A stretch of DNA of 64,000 nt from Terrirubrum flagellatum (GTDB lineage: Bacteria > Pseudomonadota > Alphaproteobacteria > Rhizobiales > Beijerinckiaceae): positions 4,267,501 through 4,331,500 of the forward strand of contig NZ_CP091851.1 in the NCBI RefSeq assembly GCF_022059845.1. Reading direction: 5' to 3'. Position 1 is the first letter of the stretch; each line of letters begins with the position of its first letter. The notes beneath the pieces were generated by a model. It made no database searches, had not been told where the DNA came from, and was given only the letters and a program-made list of their open reading frames with translations. Positions 1 to 8,845 of the stretch are shown piece by piece. The position numbers were made by a program, and so were the translations under genes.

Positions 1-349
1 CTGGTCGTCGGGTTATGGCAAGCACACGGAAATCCAGCACGCCAACGGCTATGTCACCACCTATTCGCACCAATCCGCTTTCGCGTCCGGCATCGTCGAG
101 GGCGCGAAGGTGCGGCAGGGGCAGGTGATCGGCTATCTCGGTTCGACGGGCCTCTCGACGGGCCCGCACCTCCACTACGAGGTGGTCGTCAACGGCTCCT
201 ATGTCGATCCGATGAAGATCAAGCTGCCGCGCGGGCGCGAACTCGACGGCAAGTCGCTGGCGGAATTCCAGCGTCATCGCGAGCAGGTCGATTCGCTCAT
301 GCTGAAGGCGCCGGGCGCCGCGCCGAAGCTCGCGCAGGCGACGCGATAA
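1..349 (+). CDS. M23-family metallopeptidase, C-terminal part (partial, 5' end outside window)
   Basis: The frame is open from base 2 and ends with TAA at 347-349. The visible part carries the second half of a LytM/M23 domain: a stretch ending in YSH (first HxH-side region), a turn with GQVIGYLGSTG, then the catalytic HLHYEV motif. M23 enzymes are zinc endopeptidases that cleave peptidoglycan cross-bridges in the periplasm, or act as LytM activators of amidases when degenerate. The conserved HxH here suggests an active enzyme. The N-terminal portion, including any signal peptide or coiled coil, lies outside the window, so the subtype cannot be decided. The tail after the domain is short and Ala/Lys rich. 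Confidence 0.9.
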   Translation, partial: WSSGYGKHTEIQHANGYVTTYSHQSAFASGIVEGAKVRQGQVIGYLGSTGLSTGPHLHYEVVVNGSYVDPMKIKLPRGRELDGKSLAEFQRHREQVDSLMLKAPGAAPKLAQATR

Positions 350-500
350 AGCAAGAATTTCGCGCGGCGCGCAAAGACGCCACAATATTCAAGAATTTTG
401 ACGAAGCGTTTCTCGATTGAGAACCGCACAGTTTCAAGAAATCGGGGTTGCGCAATGCGCGCGGAGTGCTGACGGCGCGAAGGTCATAAGCGCCGCTGTG

Positions 501-1157
501 CTATAGTTGCGCTTGCGCGCTGCGCGCCAGGTTGGCTCTGACCACGAGATGATGAAAAGGCCTGATCACGTTGAGATAGACGAAGCCCAGGGCATTATGG
601 GTATGCACAACTGTTGTCGCGATGAGCGACGCGCCTGTTGGAGAATGGCGTCGGAGCAGAGATAGCCGGAAGTCCAGGTGCCGATCATCCGCACCCAGCA
701 CAATTTCGTCCTTGCCCTCCCAGTGCACCGGGAAGAAGTCCACCCGGTCATGACTTTCCCGGGACGTCCTGACCGTATCGGAGGTTTTGATGCCAAAGGG
801 CGTAACCATGGCGTCGCGCAGCGCGATCAACGCCTTTTGCCACGCGGGCGGATTGACGAGCGTCCGCGTCGCCAGCTCGCGCATGCTCAACTGCTCCGAT
901 GCAATCAAGTCAATGCTGTAGCTATCGAGCAAACTGGCGTTCTTGTACCAGCTTGCGACGACGCTTTCCGATGGCGGCGTCGTCCGGCGCACCAGCTTGC
1001 CCTTCCCCCCGCGCTGATCCGGCGCGCGTGTCGGGCTGTCACCTGATTCGCGTGGCGTCTTGTGCGTTGTCATCAGACTTAAGACCTGCCGATGCATCAC
1101 CATATAGGGCAATTCGACCGTCCTGACGACGTTCGCGGCGGGCGCGGCGCGCATCAT
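501..1157 (-). CDS. DUF2867-family protein (first of two in the window)
   Basis: A 218-residue frame whose last ~150 residues resemble the DUF2867 family; the conserved stretch includes [13 protein letters not shown] and, near the end, [21 protein letters not shown]. The same blocks recur in the gene at 3843-4334 ([35 protein letters not shown]), so the two are clear paralogues. The function of the family is unknown to me; no catalytic motif is evident. The start is uncertain: tandem ATGs at 1152-1157 have no good Shine-Dalgarno, and in-frame ATGs at 1103 and 1073 would remove a low-complexity N-terminal tail not shared with the paralogue. It stands alone, divergent from the AEC transporter. 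Confidence 0.7.
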   Translation of the reverse strand: MMRAAPAANVVRTVELPYMVMHRQVLSLMTTHKTPRESGDSPTRAPDQRGGKGKLVRRTTPPSESVVASWYKNASLLDSYSIDLIASEQLSMRELATRTLVNPPAWQKALIALRDAMVTPFGIKTSDTVRTSRESHDRVDFFPVHWEGKDEIVLGADDRHLDFRLSLLRRHSPTGASLIATTVVHTHNALGFVYLNVIRPFHHLVVRANLARSAQAQL

Positions 1158-1350
1158 TCAAAAATGCCGCCGCATCCCAGCGCCACCGGAACCTATCTGA
1201 TCAAACCGAAACAGCCGCCCTGCGCGCCTTGCAGCGAATATCCGCTGCAAGGCGGCTTGCGGAGGCGCCGCCTTTGCTTCACCGGAGGCATGAATTCGGG
1301 CCGCGGATACAATAGTCCGCAACCTGACGCTGTTTCCGAGTGAAGTCCTT

Positions 1351-2274
1351 ATGCTCTCCCTCATCGCGATCGTCCTGCCCGTTTTCGGCCTGATCGGTCT
1401 TGGCTTCATCACCCGGGCAAGCGGCTATATCGGCGACCGCACGGGGGAAGGCCTCTCCGACTATGTCTTCGCGATCGCGATCCCGGCGCTGATCTTCAAG
1501 ACGCTGACCGGCGTCGCGCTGCCGGCGGTGCAGCCCTGGGGATACTGGATCGCCTATTTCGCCGGCGCCTTTATCGTCTGGGCGATCGCCATGATCGTCG
1601 GCCAACGCGTCTTCAAGCTCGATCACACCGCCTCGGTCGTCGCCGGCTTCAGCGCGGGACAGGCGAACACCGTGATGATGGGCATTCCGATGATTCTCGC
1701 CGCCTTCGGCGAGGAAGGCGCCGTGCCGCTCTTCATGCTGATCGCCATCCATCTGCCGATCATGGTCAGCGTTGCGACGCTCCTGATGGAGGGACGCGAC
1801 GCGCATCTCCTCGTCGTGCTGAAGAAACTCACGCATAATCCGATTCTCGTCGCGATCGTGCTCGGCGCACTGGCGAAGATTTTCAATTTCACCCCGCCGA
1901 ACTTCATCAAGGTCTTCATCGACATGCTGGCGCAGTCAGCGATTCCCTGCGCGCTGTTCTCGATGGGGATCGCGTTGCGGCGCTATGGGCTCGAAAAAGG
2001 CGTCGCACTGCCAGCCTTTCTCGCCGTCCTGAAGCTTGGGGCGCATCCGCTGATTGTCTTCATCCTCGCGCGCCATGTCTTCACGATGCCGCCGGCATGG
2101 TCCGGCGTCGCGGTGCTGTTCGCCTCCTGCCCCTGCGGCGTGAACGCCTATCTCTTCGCCGAACGCTATCGCGCCGGCGTCGGGGTGGCGTCATCGAGCA
2201 TTGCGCTGTCGACGGCGATGGCTGTCGTCACCACCGTCGGCTGGCTATGGGCGCTCGGCGTCCACATCCAGTAG
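1351..2274 (+). CDS. AEC-family transporter (auxin efflux carrier-like permease)
   Basis: A 307-residue, very hydrophobic protein with about ten membrane segments arranged as two halves, typical in length for bacterial AEC transporters (bile/arsenite/riboflavin transporter superfamily). The N-terminus reads MLSLIAIVLPVFGLIGLGF, and the second half contains the PCGVNAYLFAERY block usual for the family. These permeases export or import small organic acids; malonate and malate are known substrates of some relatives, but the substrate here cannot be told. Its last 30 bases overlap the 3' end of the convergent gluQRS gene. No linked metabolic gene points to a substrate. Confidence 0.85.
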   Translation: MLSLIAIVLPVFGLIGLGFITRASGYIGDRTGEGLSDYVFAIAIPALIFKTLTGVALPAVQPWGYWIAYFAGAFIVWAIAMIVGQRVFKLDHTASVVAGFSAGQANTVMMGIPMILAAFGEEGAVPLFMLIAIHLPIMVSVATLLMEGRDAHLLVVLKKLTHNPILVAIVLGALAKIFNFTPPNFIKVFIDMLAQSAIPCALFSMGIALRRYGLEKGVALPAFLAVLKLGAHPLIVFILARHVFTMPPAWSGVAVLFASCPCGVNAYLFAERYRAGVGVASSSIALSTAMAVVTTVGWLWALGVHIQ

Positions 2275-3150
2275 ATCGAGACCCGCGAGTTCGCGCACGT
2301 CGTCAGGCGTCGCGCCCTCCGCGCGCAATTCGCGCAGCGCCGTCGATTTGAGACTCTTCGAGAGCTTCTCTCCATTCGCATCGAGCACGAGCCGATGATG
2401 CGTGTAGAGCGGCGCAGGAAGGTCGAGCAGAATCTGCAAAAGCCGATGCATGCTCGTCGCGTGATAGAGATCGCGGCCACGGACGACATGGGTCACACCT
2501 TGCGCCGCATCATCGATCACGACGGCGATGTGATAACTTGTGCCGATATCCTTGCGCGCCAGCACCACGTCGCCCCAGGCGGCCGGCTCGGCACGCACCT
2601 CATGCGCCTCGCCCTGCTCGTCCACCTCGGTCCACGCTATCTCGCCCGCCGCTTCGAGCGCGCGCGGCGAATCAAGACGCCAGGCGCAGTCCTCGCCCGC
2701 CGCAGCGCGCGCCAATCCTGCTGACCCCAGCGCGCGGCAGGTCCCGGGATAGAGCGGCGCGCCGTCGGGATCGCGCGGCCAGGGCGCGCCTGATTCGTGC
2801 TCTCTCGCCTCGACGGCGCGGGCGATGTCCGTGCGCGAACAGAAGCAGGGATAGAGGAGGCCCCTCGCCTGCAACCGCTCCTGCGCCGCGAGATAATCCG
2901 CCATGAAACGCGACTGGCGCCGCACCGGCTCCTCCCAGGAGAGGCCGAGCCATTTGAGATCGGCGATAATGCCCTCGACATAGTCCTCGCGCGTGCGCGT
3001 CGCGTCGATATCCTCAATGCGGAGCAGAAACCGGCCGCGAGCCGCCCGCGCCATCTCAAAATTCAGAATCGCCGACAAAGCATGCCCAAGATGGAGCCAG
3101 CCATTCGGGCTCGGCGCGAAGCGGAAGCAGGGTCTGGATTCAGGTTCCAT
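2245..3150 (-). CDS. gluQRS: Glutamyl-Q tRNA(Asp) synthetase
   Basis: Paralogue of the glutamyl-tRNA synthetase catalytic domain that attaches glutamate to the queuosine base of tRNA(Asp); it lacks the anticodon-binding domain, which fits its 301 residues. FAPSPNGWLHLGHA gives the HIGH-type motif at the start and KLSKS the KMSKS-type motif near the end. CFC plus a later Cys (YPGTC) fits the zinc site. The ATG at 3150 was chosen because it places the HIGH motif about 10 residues from the start; an upstream in-frame ATG at 3222 would add unrelated residues and overlap the divergent glycosylase gene. The pathway partner queG lies at 44.3 kb. Confidence 0.93.
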   Translation of the reverse strand: MEPESRPCFRFAPSPNGWLHLGHALSAILNFEMARAARGRFLLRIEDIDATRTREDYVEGIIADLKWLGLSWEEPVRRQSRFMADYLAAQERLQARGLLYPCFCSRTDIARAVEAREHESGAPWPRDPDGAPLYPGTCRALGSAGLARAAAGEDCAWRLDSPRALEAAGEIAWTEVDEQGEAHEVRAEPAAWGDVVLARKDIGTSYHIAVVIDDAAQGVTHVVRGRDLYHATSMHRLLQILLDLPAPLYTHHRLVLDANGEKLSKSLKSTALRELRAEGATPDDVRELAGLDLLDVDAERP

Positions 3151-3208
3151 CAGAGATACATCTACACCGAAACAAGTTGCGGCGCGCCGCGCCGATTCGA
3201 GACCATCC

Positions 3209-3853
3209 GTGAGCCACATCATCCGTCACGCCGATCACGTCGCCGAAGGCCTCGCCTTCCTCGACAAAGCCTGTCCGACGATGAACCGCATCATCCCGCT
3301 CTCCGGCGAAATCCCGCTACGCCTGCGCGAACCGGGCTTCGAGGGGCTTGCTCACATCGTCGTCGGTCAGCAGGTGTCGGTGGCGAGCGCCAACGCCATC
3401 TGGGGCCGCACGCGGACAATCTTCGATCCGCTGACGCCTGAACGGATTCTCGCCGCGACCGACGAGGAGTTCATCGCCGCCGGATTGTCGCGGCCGAAAC
3501 AGCGGACGCTGCGCGCCATCGCCGAAGCCGCCGCCTCAGGCGCGCTGCCGCTCGCGACTCTTGGCGAACGCGACGCCGACGAGGTCCACGCCACGCTGAT
3601 CGCGGTGAAGGGCATAGGCCCCTGGACCGCTGATGTCTTCGCCATGTTCTGTCTCGGCCACGCCAATGCTTTTGCAGCGGGAGATCTTGCGCTTCAAGAA
3701 GCGGCGCGCATGGCGTTCAACAAGCGCAAGCGTCCCGACGAGAAGCAGCTTCTGAAACTCGCAAAGCCGTGGGCGCCCTGGCGCTCGGTCGCGGCGCGCG
3801 TGCTGTGGGCCTATTACAAGGTTCAGAAGAGCCGCGAGGGCGTCACCGGCTGA
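3209..3853 (+). CDS. DNA-3-methyladenine glycosylase II, HhH-GPD family (AlkA-type)
   Basis: A 214-residue HhH-GPD protein. The helix-hairpin-helix LIAVKGIGPWTADV is followed about 20 residues later by the catalytic Asp (AAGDLALQEA), the arrangement of AlkA/MAG glycosylases, which excise alkylated purines in base-excision repair. It is shorter than E. coli AlkA (282 residues) because the N-terminal TBP-like domain is missing, as in many alphaproteobacterial relatives. The GTG at 3209 is preferred; the frame stays open upstream but that part opposes gluQRS and looks non-coding. Only 58 bases separate it from divergent gluQRS, and its last 11 bases overlap the convergent DUF2867 gene. Confidence 0.88.
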   Translation: MSHIIRHADHVAEGLAFLDKACPTMNRIIPLSGEIPLRLREPGFEGLAHIVVGQQVSVASANAIWGRTRTIFDPLTPERILAATDEEFIAAGLSRPKQRTLRAIAEAAASGALPLATLGERDADEVHATLIAVKGIGPWTADVFAMFCLGHANAFAAGDLALQEAARMAFNKRKRPDEKQLLKLAKPWAPWRSVAARVLWAYYKVQKSREGVTG

Positions 3854-4334
3854 GCGGCGTCGCCGCCTGCGCGAGCATCGCGGGAACGACGATGCGGTGG
3901 AACGGCGTCACGAGCGCGAGATAGACGCGGCCGAGCGCATTGTGTGCGCGCACGATGCTCGACGCCGTCACTGTCTGGCGACCATCACGCGTTTTCTCGA
4001 CATCGACGCAGACCCTGAAATCGAGATGGCGATCATCGAGGCCGAGGACGACGCGCTCTGGCGACTGGCTGATCACGGGAAACGGCGCAAAGCCATCGCG
4101 CTTCTGCAGCGCTTCTTCCGCAGCGGTCTTCAACCCGAACGGACGCACGAGACGATTGCGCAGAAACATCAGCCCGCCGATCCAGCGCGGCGCGCGAAAA
4201 AGAACGCGTCTCGTCGCCTCGATCGCGTCAATCGCTTCGCCTGAGATCACGAGGCGATAGGAGTCGGCGAGATGCGCGCCCTCCAGCAATCGGCAGGAAT
4301 CAGGAAAGGGCGCGGGATGCGGGCGCTCGGTCAT
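3843..4334 (-). CDS. DUF2867-family protein (second copy)
   Basis: A 163-residue protein homologous over its length to the C-terminal three quarters of the protein at 501-1157: both have an LxDSYxxxI-like block, a PFG(L/I)KT turn, an [11 protein letters not shown] block and an HNALGxVYLxxxxPFH tail. It belongs to DUF2867, a family of unknown function, here without signal peptide or membrane segment. The ATG at 4334 is the natural start. The stop lies inside the 3' end of the glycosylase gene (convergent, 11-base overlap). The two copies differ considerably at sequence level, so they are not a recent duplication. Confidence 0.82.
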   Translation of the reverse strand: MTERPHPAPFPDSCRLLEGAHLADSYRLVISGEAIDAIEATRRVLFRAPRWIGGLMFLRNRLVRPFGLKTAAEEALQKRDGFAPFPVISQSPERVVLGLDDRHLDFRVCVDVEKTRDGRQTVTASSIVRAHNALGRVYLALVTPFHRIVVPAMLAQAATPLSR

Positions 4335-4549
4335 GATCGATCATCGCGCTGTCGATGGCGGGAAGCAACTTGGCGAATCGAGAGCCGCGCAGGCAGTCCG
4401 AATTTCTGTTCAAGGTCTTTTCTTGACCGAAGTTTGTAGCCGGGACGCCAATTTCACCTCTGATGGGCGGACATCGTCAGCGCCTCTCATTGGGTTTAAA
4501 ATGGCCGGCACGGCATTGCGCTGTTTTGGACCGATCACGGAGATATCGG

Positions 4550-5764
4550 GTGAAAACGAATTGGGGAGCGCGGGCGGGAGTCATGTGGTCTCACCTTTTC
4601 GCCTGCGTCCTGCTCCTGCAGCCCATCCAGGCTCTCGGCGGCGCCAGGGAGAAAATCGCGGCGCTCGCTCCGTCAGCGCCGGTGCTCGTCCTCGACAAAA
4701 ATGGCGAGGAGCTGGTGGCTCAGAACGCCGACAAGCCCTTTGTGCCTGCCTCCGTCGCCAAGATCGCGACCGCCTGGCTGGCCATGGAGGTTCTGGGCGC
4801 GGACTACCGCTTTGAGACCCGCTTCTACCTCGACAGCGACCGCGTGCTCTATATTCGCGGTGGCGGCGATCCCTTTCTCATTTCCGAAGAGTTGGCTCAG
4901 CTCGCGCCGGCGCTGGTCGCGGCCATCGGCAAGCAACCGATCAGCGGCATCATGCTCGATGCGAGCTACTATCCCGCGGATATTCGCATCCCCGGCATCG
5001 AAAACACCAGCGAGGCTTACGACGCCCTGAATTCCGCGCTCGCCGTGAACTTCAATACAATTCACGCGACATACAAGGGCAAAACAGTCCAATCCGCAGA
5101 AGAGCAAACCCCGATCACGCCGCTCGCGATCAGCCAGTTCCAGGCGCGGGGCGCCAGAGGCTCCGGTCGCATCAGCCTTTCCCAGGACCCTGCGGTCAGT
5201 CTGCAATATGCCGGCGAATTGATCGCCGCATTCATCGAGCGGGCCGGCGGCAGCGTCAAAGGCAAGATCTCGACCGGAGCCGCGCCCGAAAGCTTGCAGC
5301 CGGTCTATGTTCACCGCCAGTCGCGCAGCCTTTCGAAGATTCTCGAAAGCCTGCTCCTCGATTCAAACAACTACATCGCCAATCAGGTCTTCCTGGAGAT
5401 CGGCGGCCATCGCCTCGGCGGACCCGTCAGCCTCGAAAAATCGCTCCGGATCGCGAACCAGATGCTTGCAGAACGCGGCCTCGCCGAATCCATTCACATC
5501 GACGAGGGTTCCGGCATCAGCCGCGACAACCATTTCACGGCCCGCGGCCTTGCCGAGCTGCTGCGTCTGTTCGAGCCCAACGCCGGTCTGCTCCGCAGCA
5601 ATGGCGGCGCCCGCTTCAAGACCGGCACTTTTTCCGGCGTCAGCACGCTCGCGGGCTATGCCGACACCTCCAGGCATGGACGCGTGCGGTTCGTGATCGC
5701 GCTCACAAGCAGCGATGGCGCGAAGCGCTTTCAACTGCTCAAAGCCATTCAGTCCGAGCTGTAA
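4550..5764 (+). CDS. dacB: D-alanyl-D-alanine carboxypeptidase/endopeptidase, PBP4-type (peptidase S13)
   Basis: Exported class C low-molecular-weight penicillin-binding protein that trims peptidoglycan peptides. The three active-site motifs are in order: SVAK (Ser68, Lys71), SNN (272-274) and KTG (357-359). The GTG at 4550 was chosen because GGAG lies 8 bases upstream and it gives a 404-residue protein starting with a basic n-region and a hydrophobic core (LFACVLLLQPIQALGG), i.e. a signal peptide; an ATG at 4583 is the alternative. At ~400 residues it is shorter than E. coli DacB (477), reflecting a reduced domain between the first two motifs. No operon partner. Confidence 0.88.
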   Translation: MKTNWGARAGVMWSHLFACVLLLQPIQALGGAREKIAALAPSAPVLVLDKNGEELVAQNADKPFVPASVAKIATAWLAMEVLGADYRFETRFYLDSDRVLYIRGGGDPFLISEELAQLAPALVAAIGKQPISGIMLDASYYPADIRIPGIENTSEAYDALNSALAVNFNTIHATYKGKTVQSAEEQTPITPLAISQFQARGARGSGRISLSQDPAVSLQYAGELIAAFIERAGGSVKGKISTGAAPESLQPVYVHRQSRSLSKILESLLLDSNNYIANQVFLEIGGHRLGGPVSLEKSLRIANQMLAERGLAESIHIDEGSGISRDNHFTARGLAELLRLFEPNAGLLRSNGGARFKTGTFSGVSTLAGYADTSRHGRVRFVIALTSSDGAKRFQLLKAIQSEL

Positions 5765-5979
5765 TCGCAGGCGCGCCAGCCAAGCCCAACGTCGCCACGC
5801 TTTGCGAAATCCGCTTGAGGTCAAAAGCTGACACGCAAGCGCTTCATGATCCGCGAAGCTTGCGCGTGGGATGCGCGGGCGGTCGGCCATCATCAAGCGT
5901 CGCGCTGGTGGCAGGCAAGCGCAGCTTGAATTTGCGCGCAGGCGACACAGAACGTTGAGCGAGTTATATTTTAGATACT

Positions 5980-6558
5980 ATGCCTTGGATTCCGATGTAC
6001 CTGCTCCAAAAAGATGTCCCCACTCTGATCGAGTTGTTGGGCGAGGACATTGCACTCATTGTGAGCGATGGTGAGAGGCGGTGGCGCGCGACCTTGGATC
6101 GATCCCATTCGCTAGATCGACGGAATGCCTTATGGCACGTAGCCAGCGGCCCTCTACCTTTGCTACGAAATTCGCGGGATTTACCAGCCAGCGAGGTAAC
6201 CAACCCTTGGGCGGGCTGGACCGAAGAAAGAACGGGCGCGGACGCCACCACTCCCTATTTTGGCCCCGGCCACCCGGGGGTCTTTTGGTTGAACTTGAGC
6301 GTTCGGGGCAGGGAGCCGGGGAGCGCGTGCGGACTGTCGTCTTTTGAGTGGATCGGCAATCGTTACTCTATGATAGGCAGTCCGGCCCCCGCGGTGACGC
6401 TGAAGCGATGGGAGAGGCTCAGACGTCAGATCGCAAAAATCTCCCGAAGGGTGCCACGAGGCGGCCAAGGCGTGTCAGCCCCTGCCGAGATCTGGGCATT
6501 CTCCGCCGCATATGCACAACTCGAGATCGGGCGCGCCGATTTTAATCCACATCCATAA
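5980..6558 (+). CDS. Hypothetical protein, orphan-like, atypical composition
   Basis: A 192-residue soluble protein that I cannot assign with confidence. Visible features: a GVFWLNL strand, a GLSSFEWIGNRY block, an amphipathic W-rich helix (LKRWERLRRQI) and a C-terminal EIWAFSAAYAQL helix. This layout recalls uncharacterised proteins found near mobile or accessory genes, but that is a weak impression. Its base composition is visibly less GC-rich than neighbouring genes and uses codons such as TTG, CTA and ATA more freely, which suggests acquisition by transfer. It sits directly before a decayed transporter fragment (6600-6762). The 215 bases upstream (5765-5979) hold nothing else I can recognise. 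Confidence 0.55.
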   Translation: MPWIPMYLLQKDVPTLIELLGEDIALIVSDGERRWRATLDRSHSLDRRNALWHVASGPLPLLRNSRDLPASEVTNPWAGWTEERTGADATTPYFGPGHPGVFWLNLSVRGREPGSACGLSSFEWIGNRYSMIGSPAPAVTLKRWERLRRQIAKISRRVPRGGQGVSAPAEIWAFSAAYAQLEIGRADFNPHP

Positions 6559-6599
6559 CGACATCTGCGCAGTTGGCGTGTGGCGTTGCATCGCCTGCG

Positions 6600-6762
6600 A
6601 TGCCGCAACAACCTCGATCAAACTAACGAAAATCACGCCGTAGAGAAGCGCAATCGCGGCTGCGACATAGCCGATCTGACCGAGATAGACGGGACCGCCG
6701 ACAGCCCGCAGGCGACAAAACATCGTCTGCATCGAAGCCGATCGCCGCGACCTGCGCCTGTC
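6600..6762 (-). pseudogene. Remnant of an EamA/DMT transporter (3' part)
   Basis: Read on the minus strand, about 160 bases align base for base with the 3' part of the intact EamA gene at 8846-9730: both encode VGGPVYLxQIGYVAAA followed by a diverged helix. One extra base near 6741-6742 shifts the frame relative to the intact copy, and no start or upstream half is present. It is therefore a dead fragment from a duplication or from a homologous incoming gene. It lies between the low-GC orphan gene and the Tat-exported dioxygenase-like gene. Confidence 0.8.
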
Positions 6763-6870
6763 GCTCTCTTCTCCTTGAACTGACAATGGGCCGCAGACGC
6801 GCTATATCCCGATCGTATTGTGATTGGCGCCTTGTGTCGCCGAAATGCACGCTCCCAGGGAGGCGCTCAG

Positions 6871-7359
6871 ATGGCTACCGTCGCACTCAACCGTCGCACT
6901 CTCCTCGCCGCTGGCGGCTCTGCCCTGGCGGCCGGAACGGCCGGGCTCCTCTTGCCAGCCCATGGCCAGGGCCTCACGGCGACCGAGTCGATGTCGGGCG
7001 GGGCGAACAACTACATCAAGGGCGCGGCGATCGTGAACCGGATCGGCAAGGGCGGCTTCTGGATGAGCGGCACAGTCCGCCGCGCCGGCGACGGGGCTCC
7101 GCTCGCCGGGCAGCGCATCCAGATCTGGGCGCACACGGTCGAGGGGCAGGAGCACGAGCCGCAGAGCCACGGCGCCACGATGACCGACAAGGACGGCAAG
7201 TTCCGCCTCGAGATGCCGCAGATCATCCCGATCTTCGGCCAGCCGCATGGCCACCTCGCCTATGACAGCGGCGAATTCAAAACCGTCTTTCTGCGCCCCA
7301 TCATGCGGAGCGCAAAAGAGACCAGCCTCGAGGCGCACTTCGTCCTTCAGCGGGTTTGA
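6871..7359 (+). CDS. Tat-signal protein with intradiol ring-cleavage dioxygenase-like fold
   Basis: A 162-residue exported protein. The start at 6871 follows a GGGAGG ribosome site and gives NRRTLLAAGGSALAAG, a twin-arginine-type signal, ending near AHGQ. The mature part resembles the beta-sandwich of protocatechuate/catechol intradiol dioxygenases (QRIQIWAHTVEG, then TDKDGKFRLEMP and QPHGHLAYD). The family's two Tyr plus two His iron ligands cannot all be identified: only an HGH pair near the end is obvious, and the protein is shorter than PcaH/PcaG. A catalytic role is therefore doubtful. It is followed after 21 bases by a ferric-reductase-like membrane protein, suggesting a two-gene unit with a redox function in the periplasm. 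Confidence 0.75.
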   Translation: MATVALNRRTLLAAGGSALAAGTAGLLLPAHGQGLTATESMSGGANNYIKGAAIVNRIGKGGFWMSGTVRRAGDGAPLAGQRIQIWAHTVEGQEHEPQSHGATMTDKDGKFRLEMPQIIPIFGQPHGHLAYDSGEFKTVFLRPIMRSAKETSLEAHFVLQRV

Positions 7360-7380
7360 ACCAAATCCGGGAATAACGGG

Positions 7381-8007
7381 ATGAGATGGGCGAAGGCGAC
7401 CCTGATCTGGGCCGCCCTTGCAGCCGTGATTTGCGCGCCGATCGCCTTTGCAGCGACAAGCGAGCAGCTCGAATGGCGCGGGCCGATCTACATCCTGGCC
7501 GGCTTCGCGGGAATCATCGCGCTGGCCCTCGTGCTTGTTCAGCCTTTGTTGATTGGCGGATATTTGCCGGGATTGTCAGCGCTTCGCGGGCGGCGCGCCC
7601 ATCACTGGATCGGAGGCGCTCTGGTGCTGGCGATCGTAATCCATGTCGCGGGCCTCTGGATCACCAGCCCGCCTGACATGATCGACGCCCTTCTCTTCAC
7701 ATCGCCGACGCCGTTCTCTCCGTTCGGCGTGATCGCGATGTGGGCGATCTTCGCCGTCGCGCTTCTGGCTGCGCTGCGCCGACGATTGAGACTGCGACCG
7801 CGAACCTGGCGCATCGCTCACATGGTCCTCGCGGTGGTCATCGTCGGAGGCGGCGTGGTCCACGCCATGCTGATCGAGGGGACGATGGAGACGGTGTCGA
7901 AAGCCATCCTTTGCGCGCTGGTTCTCGCGGCGGCCATAAAAGTAATGGCTGACCTGTGGCCGTGGAGAAAGCGAGCGATGGCGCGCGCAGAGACGCCGCG
8001 ACCCTGA
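7381..8007 (+). CDS. Ferric reductase-like transmembrane protein
   Basis: A 208-residue integral membrane protein with about six helices. Two His pairs sit in separate helices, HHWIGGALVLAIVIH and HMVLAVVIVGGGVVH, the spacing expected for b-type haem ligands in the ferric reductase/MsrQ/NOX superfamily. No FAD or NAD-binding domain is fused, so electrons would come from, or go to, a separate partner. It begins 21 bases after the Tat-exported dioxygenase-like gene and is probably cotranscribed with it. Whether it works as an MsrQ-like quinone-linked reductase is not shown; no msrP lies nearby. Confidence 0.8.
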   Translation: MRWAKATLIWAALAAVICAPIAFAATSEQLEWRGPIYILAGFAGIIALALVLVQPLLIGGYLPGLSALRGRRAHHWIGGALVLAIVIHVAGLWITSPPDMIDALLFTSPTPFSPFGVIAMWAIFAVALLAALRRRLRLRPRTWRIAHMVLAVVIVGGGVVHAMLIEGTMETVSKAILCALVLAAAIKVMADLWPWRKRAMARAETPRP

Positions 8008-8059
8008 CAGAGAAGGTCATCGATCCCGCGACGAACGCGGCCGACAGGCGATCAGCGTT

Positions 8060-8626
8060 TCAGTGCCTGCGGTGGCGATGAAGTCGCGGACCGAAGCCAA
8101 GCGCGCGGACGGTCGCTAGTGCGGCGCCAATGGCCGCATGCCCGACATCCTGGACGAAATGTTTCAGCGCCCCCAACAGCCGCTTGATCTCCTTGTGAAG
8201 GAATACTTCGGGCCCCGCCATGTGGCCCTGCGGCGGATCGACGTGATATTGAAGCTCCCAGCTCCCGCTGATGGTCGACAGGGACATCCCCGGCGCGCCG
8301 AGCACCACAACGAGCTTCAGCCGCGCCTTCTGTTCTTTCGTCATTTTGGCGAGGATATACGCGATATTATATCCGCCCGCCGAAAATCCATAGAGCGCCG
8401 TGACCGAAGAGCGATTGATTTCGTCCAACGCCATCTTTCTTTGTCGGCCATCGTCCCGGCGGTCGTTCGGCGTGAAGCCCGGCACCTTCAGGACCATCGC
8501 GGAATAACCGCGCAATTCGGCGTAAGCGATCGCCGCATCATCATCGAGCGCGCCGTCCGGCCAGTTGCTGACGCCCTTCCAGGTGTAGCCGCCCGGATTT
8601 CCGCGAAGAATAAGCATGGTCGACAT
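8060..8626 (-). CDS. Alpha/beta-hydrolase-like protein
   Basis: A 188-residue protein with a GFSAGG nucleophile elbow (GxSxG type) at about residue 80 and a downstream VVVLGAPG strand, consistent with a small alpha/beta hydrolase or lipase-class-3-like fold. There is no signal peptide. A strong ribosome site (GGAGGGG) precedes the ATG at 8626. The acid and His of a catalytic triad cannot be assigned with certainty; H132 and the His-rich tail are candidates. It is encoded alone and converges on the ferric-reductase-like gene. Substrate unknown. Confidence 0.7.
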   Translation of the reverse strand: MSTMLILRGNPGGYTWKGVSNWPDGALDDDAAIAYAELRGYSAMVLKVPGFTPNDRRDDGRQRKMALDEINRSSVTALYGFSAGGYNIAYILAKMTKEQKARLKLVVVLGAPGMSLSTISGSWELQYHVDPPQGHMAGPEVFLHKEIKRLLGALKHFVQDVGHAAIGAALATVRALGFGPRLHRHRRH

Positions 8627-8845
8627 GACGTGTCCCCTCCTCGGAGGTTGCGACTCCTGGCGTCAGCCAGTCCGTCTCCGATGAGCGATTTTCTAACGCG
8701 CCGCTGCGGCGTGCGCTGTTCCCGTGGGAACGGGAGATGGAGGATTTCTCGCGAGCCGCGACCGCAAGTTCTTTTGATCGAAAGCCCAGATGCAAACGCT
8801 TCGCCATCGGCCAAGCTTGTGCGCGCGACGCTTCGTTGAAGCTCG

